NCBI GenBank assembly: GCA_902492005.1
Contig: CABUJV010000004.1
Span: forward strand, 38,630 to 102,629
Source of the DNA: an uncultured Eubacteriales bacterium
GTDB taxonomy: Bacteria > Bacillota > Clostridia > Oscillospirales > Oscillospiraceae
Reading direction: 5' to 3'
Length of the DNA stretch: 64,000 nucleotides
The notes beneath the pieces were generated by a model, which was not told where the DNA came from, made no database searches, and saw only the letters and a program-made list of their open reading frames with translations. Below are positions 31,692-40,356 of the stretch, piece by piece (position 1 is the stretch's first letter; each line of letters opens with the position of its first letter). A program made the translations under genes and the position numbers.

Positions 31692-31754
31692 GGGGCCAAC
31701 CGGGGAGGCCTGTCCGTCAAAAGCAACAAAACCATCCCCTTTTCGGTGATTCTT

Positions 31755-31783
31755 ATTTTAGAATTTCCTCCGGGGAATGTCAA
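31755..31783 (-). promoter_or_regulatory. Mrp operon promoter
   Basis: On the minus strand, TTGACA (31783-31778) and TAAAAT (31760-31755) with a 17-base spacer. Confidence 0.8.
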
Positions 31784-31952
31784 CCGCTTCCGGCCATTCC
31801 CGGGCCGGAATGATCCGGATTCGGGTGTAGAAATCTTGGTATGCGAATTATGCAATCTGACAAATTGGTCCTACCATAAGTGGGCTGCGGTCCGCCTTTT
31901 CCCGTTTGGTTTTTCCTTCTTATCCAGTTTCAGGTGTATGTGGTTAAAAATA

Positions 31953-31981
31953 TGCCCCATCTCCTGTACGGGGATGGGGCA
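31953..31981 (-). terminator. Terminator of the liv operon
   Basis: A 9-bp stem (31953-31961 with 31973-31981) is followed on the minus strand by ATATTTTTAA, just after livF. Confidence 0.85.
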
Positions 31982-31996
31982 CATGGGCCGTCCGGT

Positions 31997-32692
31997 TCAG
32001 CCCAGATAGGCCTTTTTGACCGCCTCGTTGCTCAAAAGCTCCCTGCCGGTGCCCCGGAGGGTCAGCCGGCCGGTCTCCAGCACGTAGGCGCTGTCGGCGG
32101 TGTGGAGGGCCATGTTGGCGTTCTGCTCGATGAGCAGGATGGTCACGCCCTGGCGGTTGATCTCCTTGATGATGTCGAAGATGCCCTTGACCACCAGCGG
32201 GGCCAGGCCCAGGGAGGGTTCGTCCATCATCATCAGCTTGGGCCGGGACATGAGGGCCCGGCCCACGGCCAGCATCTGCTGCTCACCGCCGGACAAAGTG
32301 CCCGCCGCCTGCCAGGACCGCTCCTTAAGCCGGGGAAAGAGATCGTATACCCATTTGATGTCGTCCTCCAGGCTGTCCTTGCGGAGGTAGGCGCCGATCT
32401 TCAGGTTCTCCAGCACGGTGAGGTCGGGGAACACCCGCCGCCCCTCGGGCACCAGGGTGATGCCCTTGGAGACGATCTTGTCCGGGGACAGGCCGGTGAT
32501 GTCCTCGGCCTGGAGGTGGATGCGCCCCGAGGCCGGCTTTACCAGCCCGGCAATGGCGCGCAGGGTGGTGGATTTTCCGGCGCCGTTGGCGCCGATCAGG
32601 GTGACAATCTCCCGCTCGGGCACCTCAAAGGCGATGCCCTTGACGGCCTCGATGCCGCCGTAGTTGACCCGCAGGCCGTCAATCTTCAGCAT
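31997..32692 (-). CDS. livF: Branched-chain amino acid-type ABC transporter ATP-binding protein LivF
   Basis: The 231-residue ATPase has Walker A GANGAGKST, the signature LSGGEQQMLAVGRAL, Walker B LMMMDEPSLGL and the LivF-typical EGRRVFPDLTVLENL segment. It overlaps the end of livG by 14 bases. With LivG it powers the LivHM permease. Substrate specificity (branched-chain amino acids, urea, amides or other) depends on LivJ and is not fixed. Confidence 0.95.
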   Translation of the reverse strand: MLKIDGLRVNYGGIEAVKGIAFEVPEREIVTLIGANGAGKSTTLRAIAGLVKPASGRIHLQAEDITGLSPDKIVSKGITLVPEGRRVFPDLTVLENLKIGAYLRKDSLEDDIKWVYDLFPRLKERSWQAAGTLSGGEQQMLAVGRALMSRPKLMMMDEPSLGLAPLVVKGIFDIIKEINRQGVTILLIEQNANMALHTADSAYVLETGRLTLRGTGRELLSNEAVKKAYLG

Positions 32693-33527
32693 CGTCTGCC
32701 ACCCCCAAATAAGCCTCGATGACCCGGGGATCGTTCTGGACGGCCTCCGGGGTGCCCTGGGCGATCAGCCTGCCGAAGTCCAGGACGTAGATGCGGTCGG
32801 AAATCTGCATGACCAGATCCATGTGGTGCTCGATCATGAAGATGGTCAGGTCATACTCCCCGCGGATCTGCTTGATGAAGTCGGTGAGCTCCTGGGTCTC
32901 CTGGGGATTCATGCCGGCGGCCGGCTCGTCCAGGAGGAGGAGCTTGGGATCGGTGGCCAAAGCCCGGGCGATCTCCAGCCGGCGCTGGAGGCCGTAGGGC
33001 AGGCTGCCCGCGATCTCGTCTTTCAGATGGGCCAGGTTCTGCTCTTCCAGCAGGGCCATGGCCTCCCGGCGCATCCGCTTTTCCTCCCTGGCATTGAGCC
33101 GGAAGGTGGCGGACAGAAAATTCTGCCTGGCCCGCATGTGCTTGGCGATGAGTACGTTGTCAAAGACCGACAAGGCGCCGAACAGCCGGATGTTCTGGAA
33201 GGTACGGGCGATGCCCAGCCTGGTGATGCGGTCCGGAGCGGGGCTCAGCTTCTTGGTGTAGAGGCCCTTGTTCTCCCCGGCGTAGAGCTTCTGCATCTTG
33301 CCCTGGGGATAGTTTTCCACCATGGGCTTTCCCAGGAAGGAGACCCGGCCGTTGGTGGGCTCGTAGACCCCGGTGATGCAGTTGAAGGCGGTGGTTTTTC
33401 CGGCGCCGTTGGGGCCGATCAGGGCCACGATCTCCCCCCGGTTCACCTCCAGAGAGAGGTCGTTGACCGCCACCACGCCGCCGAACTGCATGGTCACATG
33501 TTCGACCTGGAGGACGTTCTCACTCAT
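32679..33527 (-). CDS. livG: Branched-chain amino acid-type ABC transporter ATP-binding protein LivG
   Basis: The 282-residue protein has Walker A GPNGAGKTT, the LivG-type ARTFQNIRLF motif, signature LPYGLQRRLEIARAL, Walker B LLLLDEPAAGMNPQET and the MIEHHMDLVMQISDRI switch region. Its start overlaps the livM stop by four bases. Confidence 0.95.
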   Translation of the reverse strand: MSENVLQVEHVTMQFGGVVAVNDLSLEVNRGEIVALIGPNGAGKTTAFNCITGVYEPTNGRVSFLGKPMVENYPQGKMQKLYAGENKGLYTKKLSPAPDRITRLGIARTFQNIRLFGALSVFDNVLIAKHMRARQNFLSATFRLNAREEKRMRREAMALLEEQNLAHLKDEIAGSLPYGLQRRLEIARALATDPKLLLLDEPAAGMNPQETQELTDFIKQIRGEYDLTIFMIEHHMDLVMQISDRIYVLDFGRLIAQGTPEAVQNDPRVIEAYLGVADDAED

Positions 33528-34639
33528 TTTACCGCCTCCTTTCGCTTGCCCGGCCGCCGCCGGAAGAGGTCGGGGAGCTCCTTGTCCCCCATGATGCCCC
33601 GGCGGAAGAAGAGGACGACAATCATGATGATGATGGAAAAGACCACCAGCCGGAAGCCGTTGCGCAGGAAGGGCACCTTAAAGCCGTTGGCCAGCACCAT
33701 CTCGCTGTCCAGGAAGCGCAGCCACCACTCGGAGCAGGCCACAAACAGGAAGGAGGCCAGGCAGCTTCCGGTGACGGAGCCGATGCCGCCGATGACCACG
33801 ATGAGCAGGATCTCATAGGTCAGGGCGGATTTGAACTGGGCGGCGGCCACAGTGGTCTGGAACATGGCCAGCAGGGCCCCGCCGATCCCGGCGAAGAAGG
33901 AGGAGATGCAGAAGGACATCTGCTTGTGCCGGAACAGGTTGATGCCCATGGCCTCGGCGGCGGTCTCATCCTCCCGGATGGCCTTGAAGGCCCGGCCGTA
34001 GGAGGAGTTGATGAGCAGGACGACGAGGGTGATGCAGATGGCCGCCACGGCGATGGGGAACAGGGTGGAGAAGAAGGCCATGTGCCGGCTGTAGAAGCCG
34101 TAGAAGGGGGAGTCCTCCGCCACCAGGGTGCTGAAATTGGGGAAGCTTTTGAGCAGGTTGGAGCCGTTGGTGATGGGGCCCAGGGGCTTCCACAGGAAGA
34201 TGGCCTTGATGATCTCGGCAAAGCCCAGGGTGGCGATGGCCAGATAGTCGCTCTTCAGCCGCAGCACCGGCAGCCCGATGAGGAAAGCGAAGGCGGCGGC
34301 CAGCAGGCCGGCCAGCACCAAGGCCGCCGGCACGGGCAGGCTGAAGCCCACGGCGCAGTCGTAGTACTGGTAGACCTTCTCCTTGGCCTCCAGCGGGATG
34401 GTAAAGATGGCGTAGGTATAGGCCCCGATGAGCATAAAGCCCGCCTGTCCCAGAGAGAACAGGCCGGTAAAGCCGTTGAGCAGGTTCATGGAGACAGCCA
34501 CCAGGGCATAGATGGCGCTTTTCCGCAGCACGGTGAAGAGCATATGCCCGCTGGGCAGGGCCAGGTCCAGGAGATAGAGCACGGCGATGCAGACCACGGC
34601 GGCGGCGATGGGGACCCAAATCTGTTTCTGTTTTTTCAT
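33524..34639 (-). CDS. livM: ABC transporter permease LivM
   Basis: The ATG at 34639 has GAGGTGAA upstream; a start 12 codons earlier does not. The 371-residue permease has about ten helices and the family segments MNLLNGFTGLFSLGQAGFMLIGAYT and FAEIIKAIFLW. The cytoplasmic coupling loop YGRAFKAIREDETAAEAMGIN touches the ATPases. Confidence 0.94.
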   Translation of the reverse strand: MKKQKQIWVPIAAAVVCIAVLYLLDLALPSGHMLFTVLRKSAIYALVAVSMNLLNGFTGLFSLGQAGFMLIGAYTYAIFTIPLEAKEKVYQYYDCAVGFSLPVPAALVLAGLLAAAFAFLIGLPVLRLKSDYLAIATLGFAEIIKAIFLWKPLGPITNGSNLLKSFPNFSTLVAEDSPFYGFYSRHMAFFSTLFPIAVAAICITLVVLLINSSYGRAFKAIREDETAAEAMGINLFRHKQMSFCISSFFAGIGGALLAMFQTTVAAAQFKSALTYEILLIVVIGGIGSVTGSCLASFLFVACSEWWLRFLDSEMVLANGFKVPFLRNGFRLVVFSIIIMIVVLFFRRGIMGDKELPDLFRRRPGKRKEAVK

Positions 34640-34649
34640 GGCGTTCACC

Positions 34650-35576
34650 TCAAACCTTATCGGTGGCCTTCTCACCGAACAGTCCGGTGGGCTTGGCGAT
34701 GAGAATGACGATGAGCAGGGCGAAGGTGAAGGCGTCGGAGAAGGTGGTCAGGCCCAGTCCCGTCTGAAGGACGCCCAATTGGACCAGCATGTCGTCCAGG
34801 CCCTTGATGATGTTTTCGCAGATGCCGATGAGGAAAGCCCCCACCACCGCCCCGGGGATGGAGCCGATGCCGCCGAACACGGCGGCCACGAAGGCCTTCA
34901 GGCCGGGCATGGCGCCCGAGGTGGGCACCACGCCGGGGTAGTTGGTGAAGTAGAGCAGCGACCCCACAGCGGCCAGGAAGGAGCCGATGATAAAGGTGAC
35001 GCTGATGACCGAATTGATCTTGATGCCCATGAGCTGGCTGGTCTCAAAGTCCTTGGCCACGGCCCGCATGGCCATGCCGATCTTGGTGTGGTTGATGAGC
35101 TGCATCAGCACCGCCACCAGCACGATGGTAAGCACCGGGGTAACCAGGGTGACCACCTTGGTGGTGGCGGGCCCGATGGTGACCTGCTCGGAGATCAGGG
35201 GGATGGCGGGGTAGTTCTTGTTCAGGCCGCCGGTGACGTACAGGGCCAGATTCTGCAGCAGGTAGCTGACGCCGATGGCCGAGATCATCACCGACATGCG
35301 GGGGGCGGAGCGCAGGGGCTTATAGGCCACCCGCTCAATGGCGAAGCCCAGCGCCACAGTGAGGATGAGAACCAGGGGGACCGCGGCGTACAGGGGCAGG
35401 GCGGCGGAGAGGTAGACCATCATCAGTCCGGCCACCATGAACACGTCGCCGTGGGCGAAGTTGATGAGCCGCAGGATGCCGTAGACCATGGTATAGCCGA
35501 TGGCGATGAGGGCGTACTGCCCTCCGACCGAGATACCGGCCAGCAGATAGGCCAGATTCTTGCTCAAAAATTCCAT
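34650..35576 (-). CDS. livH: ABC transporter permease LivH
   Basis: The ATG at 35576 has GGAGGT at 8 bases; the frame extends upstream through a 50-bp palindrome but that part is not likely coding. The 308-residue permease has the LivH start (GISVGGQYALIAIGYTMVYG, then ILRLINFAHGDVFM) and the coupling loop TKIGMAMRAVAKDFETSQLM. It is separated from livJ by two hairpins that may set a lower expression level than the binding protein. Confidence 0.94.
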   Translation of the reverse strand: MEFLSKNLAYLLAGISVGGQYALIAIGYTMVYGILRLINFAHGDVFMVAGLMMVYLSAALPLYAAVPLVLILTVALGFAIERVAYKPLRSAPRMSVMISAIGVSYLLQNLALYVTGGLNKNYPAIPLISEQVTIGPATTKVVTLVTPVLTIVLVAVLMQLINHTKIGMAMRAVAKDFETSQLMGIKINSVISVTFIIGSFLAAVGSLLYFTNYPGVVPTSGAMPGLKAFVAAVFGGIGSIPGAVVGAFLIGICENIIKGLDDMLVQLGVLQTGLGLTTFSDAFTFALLIVILIAKPTGLFGEKATDKV

Positions 35577-35590
35577 AAGCGGACCTCCAC

Positions 35591-35640
35591 TTTGGACTGT
35601 CTCGAAAAAGGCCCCGGGGCCTTTTTCGAGGCAGTCCAAA
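35591..35640. repeat. 50-bp palindrome between livJ and livH
   Basis: The arms 35591-35615 and 35616-35640 match over 25 bases with one mismatch and no loop, and contain A5/T5 runs. It lies in the livJ-livH gap and could be a terminator, processing or pausing element. Confidence 0.75.
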
Positions 35641-35665
35641 TGTTAATAAAAGGGGACGTATCAGA

Positions 35666-35698
35666 GGATAGCGGGGGCAGAGGCTGCCCCCGCTATCC
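35666..35698 (-). terminator. Hairpin after livJ
   Basis: A perfect 15-bp stem (35666-35680 with 35684-35698) with an AGG loop lies 33 bases after the livJ stop. The T run is poor, so partial termination or mRNA protection is likely. Confidence 0.65.
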
Positions 35699-35730
35699 CT
35701 TGATGCCGCGCTTGGATGATATTTGGGGTC

Positions 35731-36943
35731 TTAACCGGCCTTCTGGACGGTGACGAAGTCCCAGGCGCCGGTCTCGGTGTTAGCCTGCTTGACGTAGGCC
35801 ACGTCGCGAATCGCGTCGCCGTTTTCGGACTCAAAGGCAATGTCGCCGGATACGCCGGTGTAGGTGGTGTTCCAAAGAGCCTCGTTGACGGCGGCGGGCT
35901 CGGTGGAGCCGGCGTTCTTCAGGGCCTCCAGCGCCACGAAGTAGGCGTCATAGCCCATGGCGGATACGGCGGCGATCATGTCGTTGCCGCCGTTGTTGGC
36001 CAGGCGGGTGGAGTCGGCGTTGATCCACTCCTTGATGCCGGCATCAAACTCGGCGTTGCCGCCCTCCTGATAGAAGGTGGTCACATAAGATCTCCACATC
36101 CTTGCCCTGGGCGGCGCCGGTGATGACGTTGGAGTCCCAGGTGTCGCCGGCCATGATGGGCATGCCCAGGCCCTGGGCGGCAGCGTTGTCCACGATCAGA
36201 GCGGCCGCCTCGGTGGAGACGGGGGAGAAGAACACGTCGGCGCCGGCATTCTTGGCGGCGGTGACGTAGGAGGTGAAATCAGAGGTGCCCTCCGGGAATT
36301 CGGCGGACACGACCGTGCCGCCCAGGGCCTCAAAGGCCTCCTTGAAGTAGTAGCACAGGCCGCCGGAGTAGTCGTCGCCCTGCTTGCTCAGGGTGTAAGC
36401 GGTCTGGGCCTGGAAGTTGTCCGCGGCGAAGTTGGCTAGGACGGTGCCCTGGAAGGGGTCCAGGAAGCAGATGCGGAAGTAGTGGGTGTTGCCCTCGGTG
36501 ACCTGGGGGTTGGTGCAGGTGACGCCGATGACGGGGATGCCGGCGTTTTTAAAGGTGTCGGAGCCGGCGATGGACACGCCGGAGCCGTAGGAGCCCAGCA
36601 CGATGGCGCAGCCCTTGCTCACCAGCTCGGAGGCGGCGGTGGCGGCCTTGTCGTTGGAGGACTGGTTGTCTACGATGGCCAGCTCCACCTGATAGGTCTC
36701 GCCGCCGATTTCCACGGTGGGCTGTACGTCGTGGGCGTACTGCATGCCCAGGACCTCCTGCTTGCCGCCGGCGCCGTTGTCGCCGGAGGCGGGCTCAAAG
36801 ATGCCGATGGTGACCACCTTGTCGCCGGAGGCGGGGGCATCGCCGCTGGCGGAGGGGCTGGGACTGCTGCTGCCGCCGCCGCAGCCGGCCAGAAGGGTCA
36901 GGGCCATGGCGCCGGTCAGCGCGAGTGCAAGAAACTTTTTCAT
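35731..36943 (-). pseudogene. livJ: LivJ-type substrate-binding lipoprotein with a single-base frameshift
   Basis: The start at 36943 has AAGGAGGATC upstream. The first part encodes a lipoprotein signal with lipobox LLAGC near residue 20, then a periplasmic-binding fold (VTIGIFEPASGDNGAGGKQE). Near 36087-36088 the frame breaks: one reading continues briefly and stops, while the next frame carries the rest of the fold (YVTTFYQEGGNAEFDAG to the end). Removing one T of the minus-strand CTTAT restores a 403-residue protein. The gene is therefore either a recent pseudogene, a phase-variable state, or a sequencing or assembly error. The intact liv genes downstream argue that the damage is recent or artefactual. 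Confidence 0.85.
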
Positions 36944-36997
36944 GAATAGGGATCCTCCTTCATCCTGAATCGCGGGCCCATCCTGTCCGCGAATTAC

Positions 36998-37009
36998 GGA
37001 CATATGTCC
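36998..37009. promoter_or_regulatory. 12-bp palindrome in the livJ leader
   Basis: GGACATATGTCC is a perfect palindrome about 10 bases after the predicted livJ transcription start, a fitting place for a repressor. Confidence 0.45.
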
Positions 37010-37023
37010 ACGCCTGCTGCTTT

Positions 37024-37052
37024 ATTATAGCAACGCATTGCAGAAAATGCAA
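37024..37052 (-). promoter_or_regulatory. livJ operon promoter
   Basis: On the minus strand, a perfect TATAAT (37029-37024) lies 17 bases after TTGCAT (37052-37047). Confidence 0.6.
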
Positions 37053-37128
37053 GCAGAACTGGCTGCAGGACTCATTTTCTGCTATTTTAGATAAAAGTTG
37101 AGGGGGAAAAGCCCTATCCCCATGGAAA

Positions 37129-37164
37129 ACGCGCCACGGGCCTTGCAGCTCCGCGGCGCGTTTT
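37129..37164 (-). terminator. Terminator after the RCC1-like fragment
   Basis: Ten-base arms AAAACGCGCC and GGCGCGTTTT flank a 16-base loop. It follows the minus-strand 64-residue frame. Confidence 0.55.
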
Positions 37165-37173
37165 GTGCATGTT

Positions 37174-37368
37174 CTACTTTGTCAATGTCCGCCCGGCGGC
37201 ATTGTCCCCCCAGACCAGCACGGTGCCGTCCTCCTGCACCGCCAGGGAATGGGCCAGACCCCCGGCAGCCAGGGTATTGGCCCGGCCGGTCCCGGCGGCC
37301 CGGACCGGCAGCAGGGTCAGCAGCAGCACCAGCGCCAGGGACGGAGGCAGTCTCCGCTTGCCTCTCAT
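37174..37368 (-). pseudogene. Truncated secreted RCC1-repeat protein (64 residues)
   Basis: The frame has AGAGG before its ATG and a promoter upstream. It begins with a signal peptide (MRGKRRLPPSLALVLLLTLL) and then one partial RCC1-type repeat (AGGLAHSLAVQEDGTVLVWGDN) before stopping. Full RCC1-like bacterial proteins have several such repeats, so this appears to be the 5' end of a larger gene whose remainder has been lost, with a terminator right after. A functional mini-protein is less likely. Confidence 0.6.
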
Positions 37369-37415
37369 ATCCCATTCCTCTTTTTTTCATCTCGGCGAAT
37401 GCGCCCTTTTTTGTA

Positions 37416-37444
37416 AGTATACCATGGGGCCGCCCCGGGCTCAA
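37416..37444 (-). promoter_or_regulatory. Promoter of the RCC1-like fragment
   Basis: On the minus strand, TTGAGC (37444-37439) and TATACT (37421-37416) with a 17-base spacer. Confidence 0.5.
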
Positions 37445-37557
37445 CGCTTTTTCCGCCGAGCCCGTCAGCCGATATAAAAAACCAGATCCACAGGAGCAGG
37501 CTGGCCGACCTTTGCTTGTGCAGGGCACTCTTCCCGGCGCCCCGCTGGGGAGAACGA

Positions 37558-37599
37558 AACCAGCCGCCGCAGGTGCGAGAGCGCCTGCGGCGGCTGGTT
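37558..37599 (-). terminator. Terminator of the metal-efflux operon
   Basis: A 19-bp stem with one G-U pair (37558-37576 with 37581-37599) and a GAGA-type loop is located directly after the ATPase stop; the following minus-strand bases are TTTCGTTCT. Confidence 0.8.
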
Positions 37600-37604
37600 G
37601 GTTT

Positions 37605-39461
37605 CTATTCCGCCTCATCTCCGGCCTTCAGGGCCCGGGTGGCGTTGAGAATGGCGATCACGGACACCCCCACGTCGGCAAACACGGCTTCCCACATGGT
37701 GGCCATGCCCAGAGCGCCCAGCGCCAGCACCAACAGCTTCACACCCAAGGCAAACACGATGTTCTGCCGGACGATGGTCAGGGTCCTTCGGGCGATTCGG
37801 ATGGCCACGGCGATCTTGGAGGGCTTGTCGTCCATCAGCACCACGTCGGCGGCCTCGATGGCGGCGTCGGAACCCAGCGCGCCCATGGCGATGCCGATGT
37901 CGGCCCGGGAGAGGACGGGGGCGTCATTGATGCCGTCGCCCACGAAGGCCAGCGCGCCCCTGGGGGACTTCTCCTTCAGCAGGGCCTCCACCCGGTCCAC
38001 CTTGTCCCCGGGCAGGAGCTGGGTGTGGACCTCGTCCAGGCCCAGCTCCTTGGCCGCCGCCTCGCCCACCGCCTGGGCGTCGCCGGTGAGCATAACGGTC
38101 CTGCGGACCCCCGCCGCCTTCAGGGCGGCGATGCCCCGGGCGGCGTCGGGCTTCACCTCGTCCGAGATGACGATGTGGCCCAGATAGACTCCCTGGCAGG
38201 CCACGTGGACGGTGGTGCCTACCCGGTGGCAGGGATGCCAGGCCACGCCCACGGCGTCCATCAGCTTGTCGTTCCCGGCGCAGACCTCTGCGCCGTCCAC
38301 CGTGGCCTTTACGCCCTGACCGGCGATTTCCTCCACGCCCGTCACCCGGCGGGAGTCCAGCTCGGCGCCGTAGGCCTCCCGCAGAGACTTGGAGATGGGG
38401 TGATCGGACCAGCTCTCCGCCAGAGCGGCCAGCTCCAGCAGCTTGGCCTCCGGGCACTGGTCCGGGTGGATGGCAGTGACGTTGAACACCCCCTTGGTCA
38501 GGGTGCCGGTCTTATCGAATACGAGGATCTCGGTATTTGCCAAGACCTCCAGGTAATTGCCGCCCTTGACCAGGATGCCGGCCTTGGAGGCCCCGCCGAT
38601 GCCGCCGAAGAAACTGAGGGGCACCGAGATGACCAGGGCGCAGGGGCAGGAAATGACCAGGAAGATGAGGGCGCGGTGAAGGCTGTCGGTCCAGGGCATC
38701 AGGCCCAGCAGCGGAGGCGCCGCGGCCAGGACGGCGGCGGCGATGACCACCACGGGGGTGTAATACCGGGCGAATTTGGTGATGAAGTGCTCGGCCTTGG
38801 CCTTCTTGCTGCCGGCGTTCTCCACCAGGTCCAGGATCTTGGCCACGGTGGATTCCCCGAATTCCTTGGTCACCCGCACCCGCAGCAGGCCGGACAGGTT
38901 GACGCAGCCCGAGATCACGTCGTCGCCGGGCTCCACCTCCCGGGGCAGGGCCTCGCCGGTGAGGGCGGCGGTGTTCACCGTGGAGCTGCCCTCCAGCACC
39001 ACGCCGTCCAGGGGGATGCGCTCCCCGGCCTTGATGACGATGGTGTCCCCCAGCGCCACGTCCTCCGGGTCCGCCTGCTCCAGGGCCCCGTCCCGCTCCA
39101 CATTGGCGTAGTCGGGCCGGATGTCCATCAGCGAGGCGATGGACCTGCGGGAGCGGTCCACGGCGTAGCTCTGAAAGAGCTCGCCCACCTGATAGAACAG
39201 CATCACGAAGACCGCCTCGGGGTACTCCCCGGTGAAAAGAGCGCCGATGGTGGCCAGCGCCATCAGGAAATTCTCATCAAAGACCTGGCCGTGGGCGATG
39301 TTTCGCGCCGCCCGCCACAGCACGTCGTAGCCGATGACGGCGTATGGGAGAAGGAAGGCGCACAGGCGGACGGGCCCCTCCGGGCCCAGCAGCGCGGCCG
39401 CGGCCAGCAGGACGGCGCTGGCTAGGATGCGCCAGAGCATTTTTTTCTGCTTTTTGGTCAT
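37605..39461 (-). CDS. P1B-type heavy-metal-translocating ATPase (Cd/Zn type)
   Basis: The ATG at 39461 has GGAGG at good spacing. The 618-residue pump has no N-terminal metal-binding domain; that is encoded by the separate HMA gene upstream. Motifs in order: actuator TGEALP, the SCPCALVISVPLSF membrane metal site (CPC), phosphorylation site DKTGTLTKG, the SDHPIS nucleotide-binding motif (HP), and the hinge FVGDGINDAPVL. The C-terminal helix pattern and CPC fit P1B-2 (Zn/Cd/Pb) or related pumps. It exports toxic or excess metal and sits in an operon with an ArsR-type regulator. Confidence 0.93.
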   Translation of the reverse strand: MTKKQKKMLWRILASAVLLAAAALLGPEGPVRLCAFLLPYAVIGYDVLWRAARNIAHGQVFDENFLMALATIGALFTGEYPEAVFVMLFYQVGELFQSYAVDRSRRSIASLMDIRPDYANVERDGALEQADPEDVALGDTIVIKAGERIPLDGVVLEGSSTVNTAALTGEALPREVEPGDDVISGCVNLSGLLRVRVTKEFGESTVAKILDLVENAGSKKAKAEHFITKFARYYTPVVVIAAAVLAAAPPLLGLMPWTDSLHRALIFLVISCPCALVISVPLSFFGGIGGASKAGILVKGGNYLEVLANTEILVFDKTGTLTKGVFNVTAIHPDQCPEAKLLELAALAESWSDHPISKSLREAYGAELDSRRVTGVEEIAGQGVKATVDGAEVCAGNDKLMDAVGVAWHPCHRVGTTVHVACQGVYLGHIVISDEVKPDAARGIAALKAAGVRRTVMLTGDAQAVGEAAAKELGLDEVHTQLLPGDKVDRVEALLKEKSPRGALAFVGDGINDAPVLSRADIGIAMGALGSDAAIEAADVVLMDDKPSKIAVAIRIARRTLTIVRQNIVFALGVKLLVLALGALGMATMWEAVFADVGVSVIAILNATRALKAGDEAE

Positions 39462-39513
39462 AGAAAAACCTCCATTGGGCACGTTTGCGGCGCTGGCCCG
39501 CTTCGGAGCGGGC

Positions 39514-39732
39514 TCAGACGCGGATCACGCAGTCGGGCTCCACCTTTTTGCACACCTTCACGACCTCCTGCACGATGGCGTCGAAGCGGGCGTCGTCGGC
39601 GTCCAGGGTGAGCTTCTGGGTCAGGAAGCTGACGCTGGCGTCCCGGACGCCGGGCAGCTTTTTGATGGCCTCTTCCATCTTGGCGGCGCAGCTGGCGCAG
39701 TCCAGGTCGGTGAGGTTGAAGCGCTTTTTCAT
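39514..39732 (-). CDS. HMA-domain metal-binding protein
   Basis: The ATG at 39732 has AAAGGATC upstream. The 72-residue product is a single heavy-metal-associated domain with DLDCASCAAKMEEAI (CxxC) and LPGVRDASVSFLTQKLTL. It is likely to hand metal to the adjacent ATPase, taking the place of the missing N-terminal domain. Confidence 0.9.
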   Translation of the reverse strand: MKKRFNLTDLDCASCAAKMEEAIKKLPGVRDASVSFLTQKLTLDADDARFDAIVQEVVKVCKKVEPDCVIRV

Positions 39733-39788
39733 ACGATCAGATCCTTTCTTTACCATTCATAAGGGCGGCGGGTCCGGACGGGGGCGCG

Positions 39789-40157
39789 TCACTCCGAGAT
39801 ATGCTCCATGCCCTGGTCCAGGATGGTGCGCACATGGCCGTCGGCCAGGGAGTAGAATACCGTCTTGCCCTCCCGGCGGTACTTGACCAGCTTGCTCTGC
39901 TTCAGGGAGCGGAGCTGATGGGAGATGGCCGACTGGGTCATACCCAGAAGCTGGGCGATGTCGCAGACGCACATCTCCGACTCGAACAGGACGTACAGGA
40001 TCTTAATGCGGGTGGAGTCCCCGAAAATTTTAAAGAGCTCCGCCAGATCATACAGGATCTCCTCGTCGGGCATGTTCTGGTTGACCTGTTCCACGATGTC
40101 CTCGTGGACGTGGATGTATTCGCAGCGCTCCACCTCGCTGTCGCGGTTCTCCGGCAT
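39789..40157 (-). CDS. ArsR/SmtB-family metalloregulator
   Basis: The 122-residue winged-helix repressor has the ArsR core (LFKIFGDSTRIKILYVLFESEMCVCDIAQLLGMTQSAISHQL). Candidate metal sites are the N-terminal CEYIHVHEDI, the alpha3 ESEMCVCD pair and the C-terminal DGHVRTILDQGMEH alpha5 site. This mix of CadC-like cysteines and SmtB/CzrA-like histidines suggests Cd/Zn sensing. AAAGGAG precedes the ATG. It is first in the efflux operon and has a palindromic operator at its start site. Confidence 0.92.
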   Translation of the reverse strand: MPENRDSEVERCEYIHVHEDIVEQVNQNMPDEEILYDLAELFKIFGDSTRIKILYVLFESEMCVCDIAQLLGMTQSAISHQLRSLKQSKLVKYRREGKTVFYSLADGHVRTILDQGMEHISE

Positions 40158-40178
40158 AGCGGTCTCCTTTCATAAACG

Positions 40179-40196
40179 TATGAGCTATTGTTCATG
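40179..40196 (-). promoter_or_regulatory. ArsR-type operator
   Basis: The imperfect inverted repeat ATGAAC-AATA-GCTCAT lies just after the -10 box at the predicted start site. This is the usual place and form for SmtB/CadC-type repressors. Confidence 0.65.
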
Positions 40197-40200
40197 TGTT

Positions 40201-40228
40201 ATTATATCCTCCCGGCTGCAAAAGTCAA
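40201..40228 (-). promoter_or_regulatory. Metal-efflux operon promoter
   Basis: On the minus strand, TTGACT (40228-40223) and a perfect TATAAT (40206-40201) with a 16-base spacer. Confidence 0.75.
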
Positions 40229-40287
40229 GAGGGGGCGGCAGAAAATTTTATCCTTTTGCCGCTTTTCGGGGAAGGGGCCGCAGGCCA

Positions 40288-40316
40288 TTGCCTTTCCCCG
40301 GTAAAACGGGTATGAT
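40288..40316 (+). promoter_or_regulatory. M42 peptidase promoter
   Basis: TTGCCT (40288-40293) and TATGAT (40311-40316) with a 17-base spacer, divergent from the efflux operon. Confidence 0.5.
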
Positions 40317-40356
40317 ATACGGGAATAACATCCAGATAAAAAAGGAGTTTTCCCCT

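Larger units (their letters stand above)
31580..31952. other. Mrp leader and intergenic region
   Basis: No gene is seen. The region contains the Mrp promoter, a leader RNA with a terminator and a competing pairing, and AT-rich DNA downstream of the liv operon. Confidence 0.7.
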
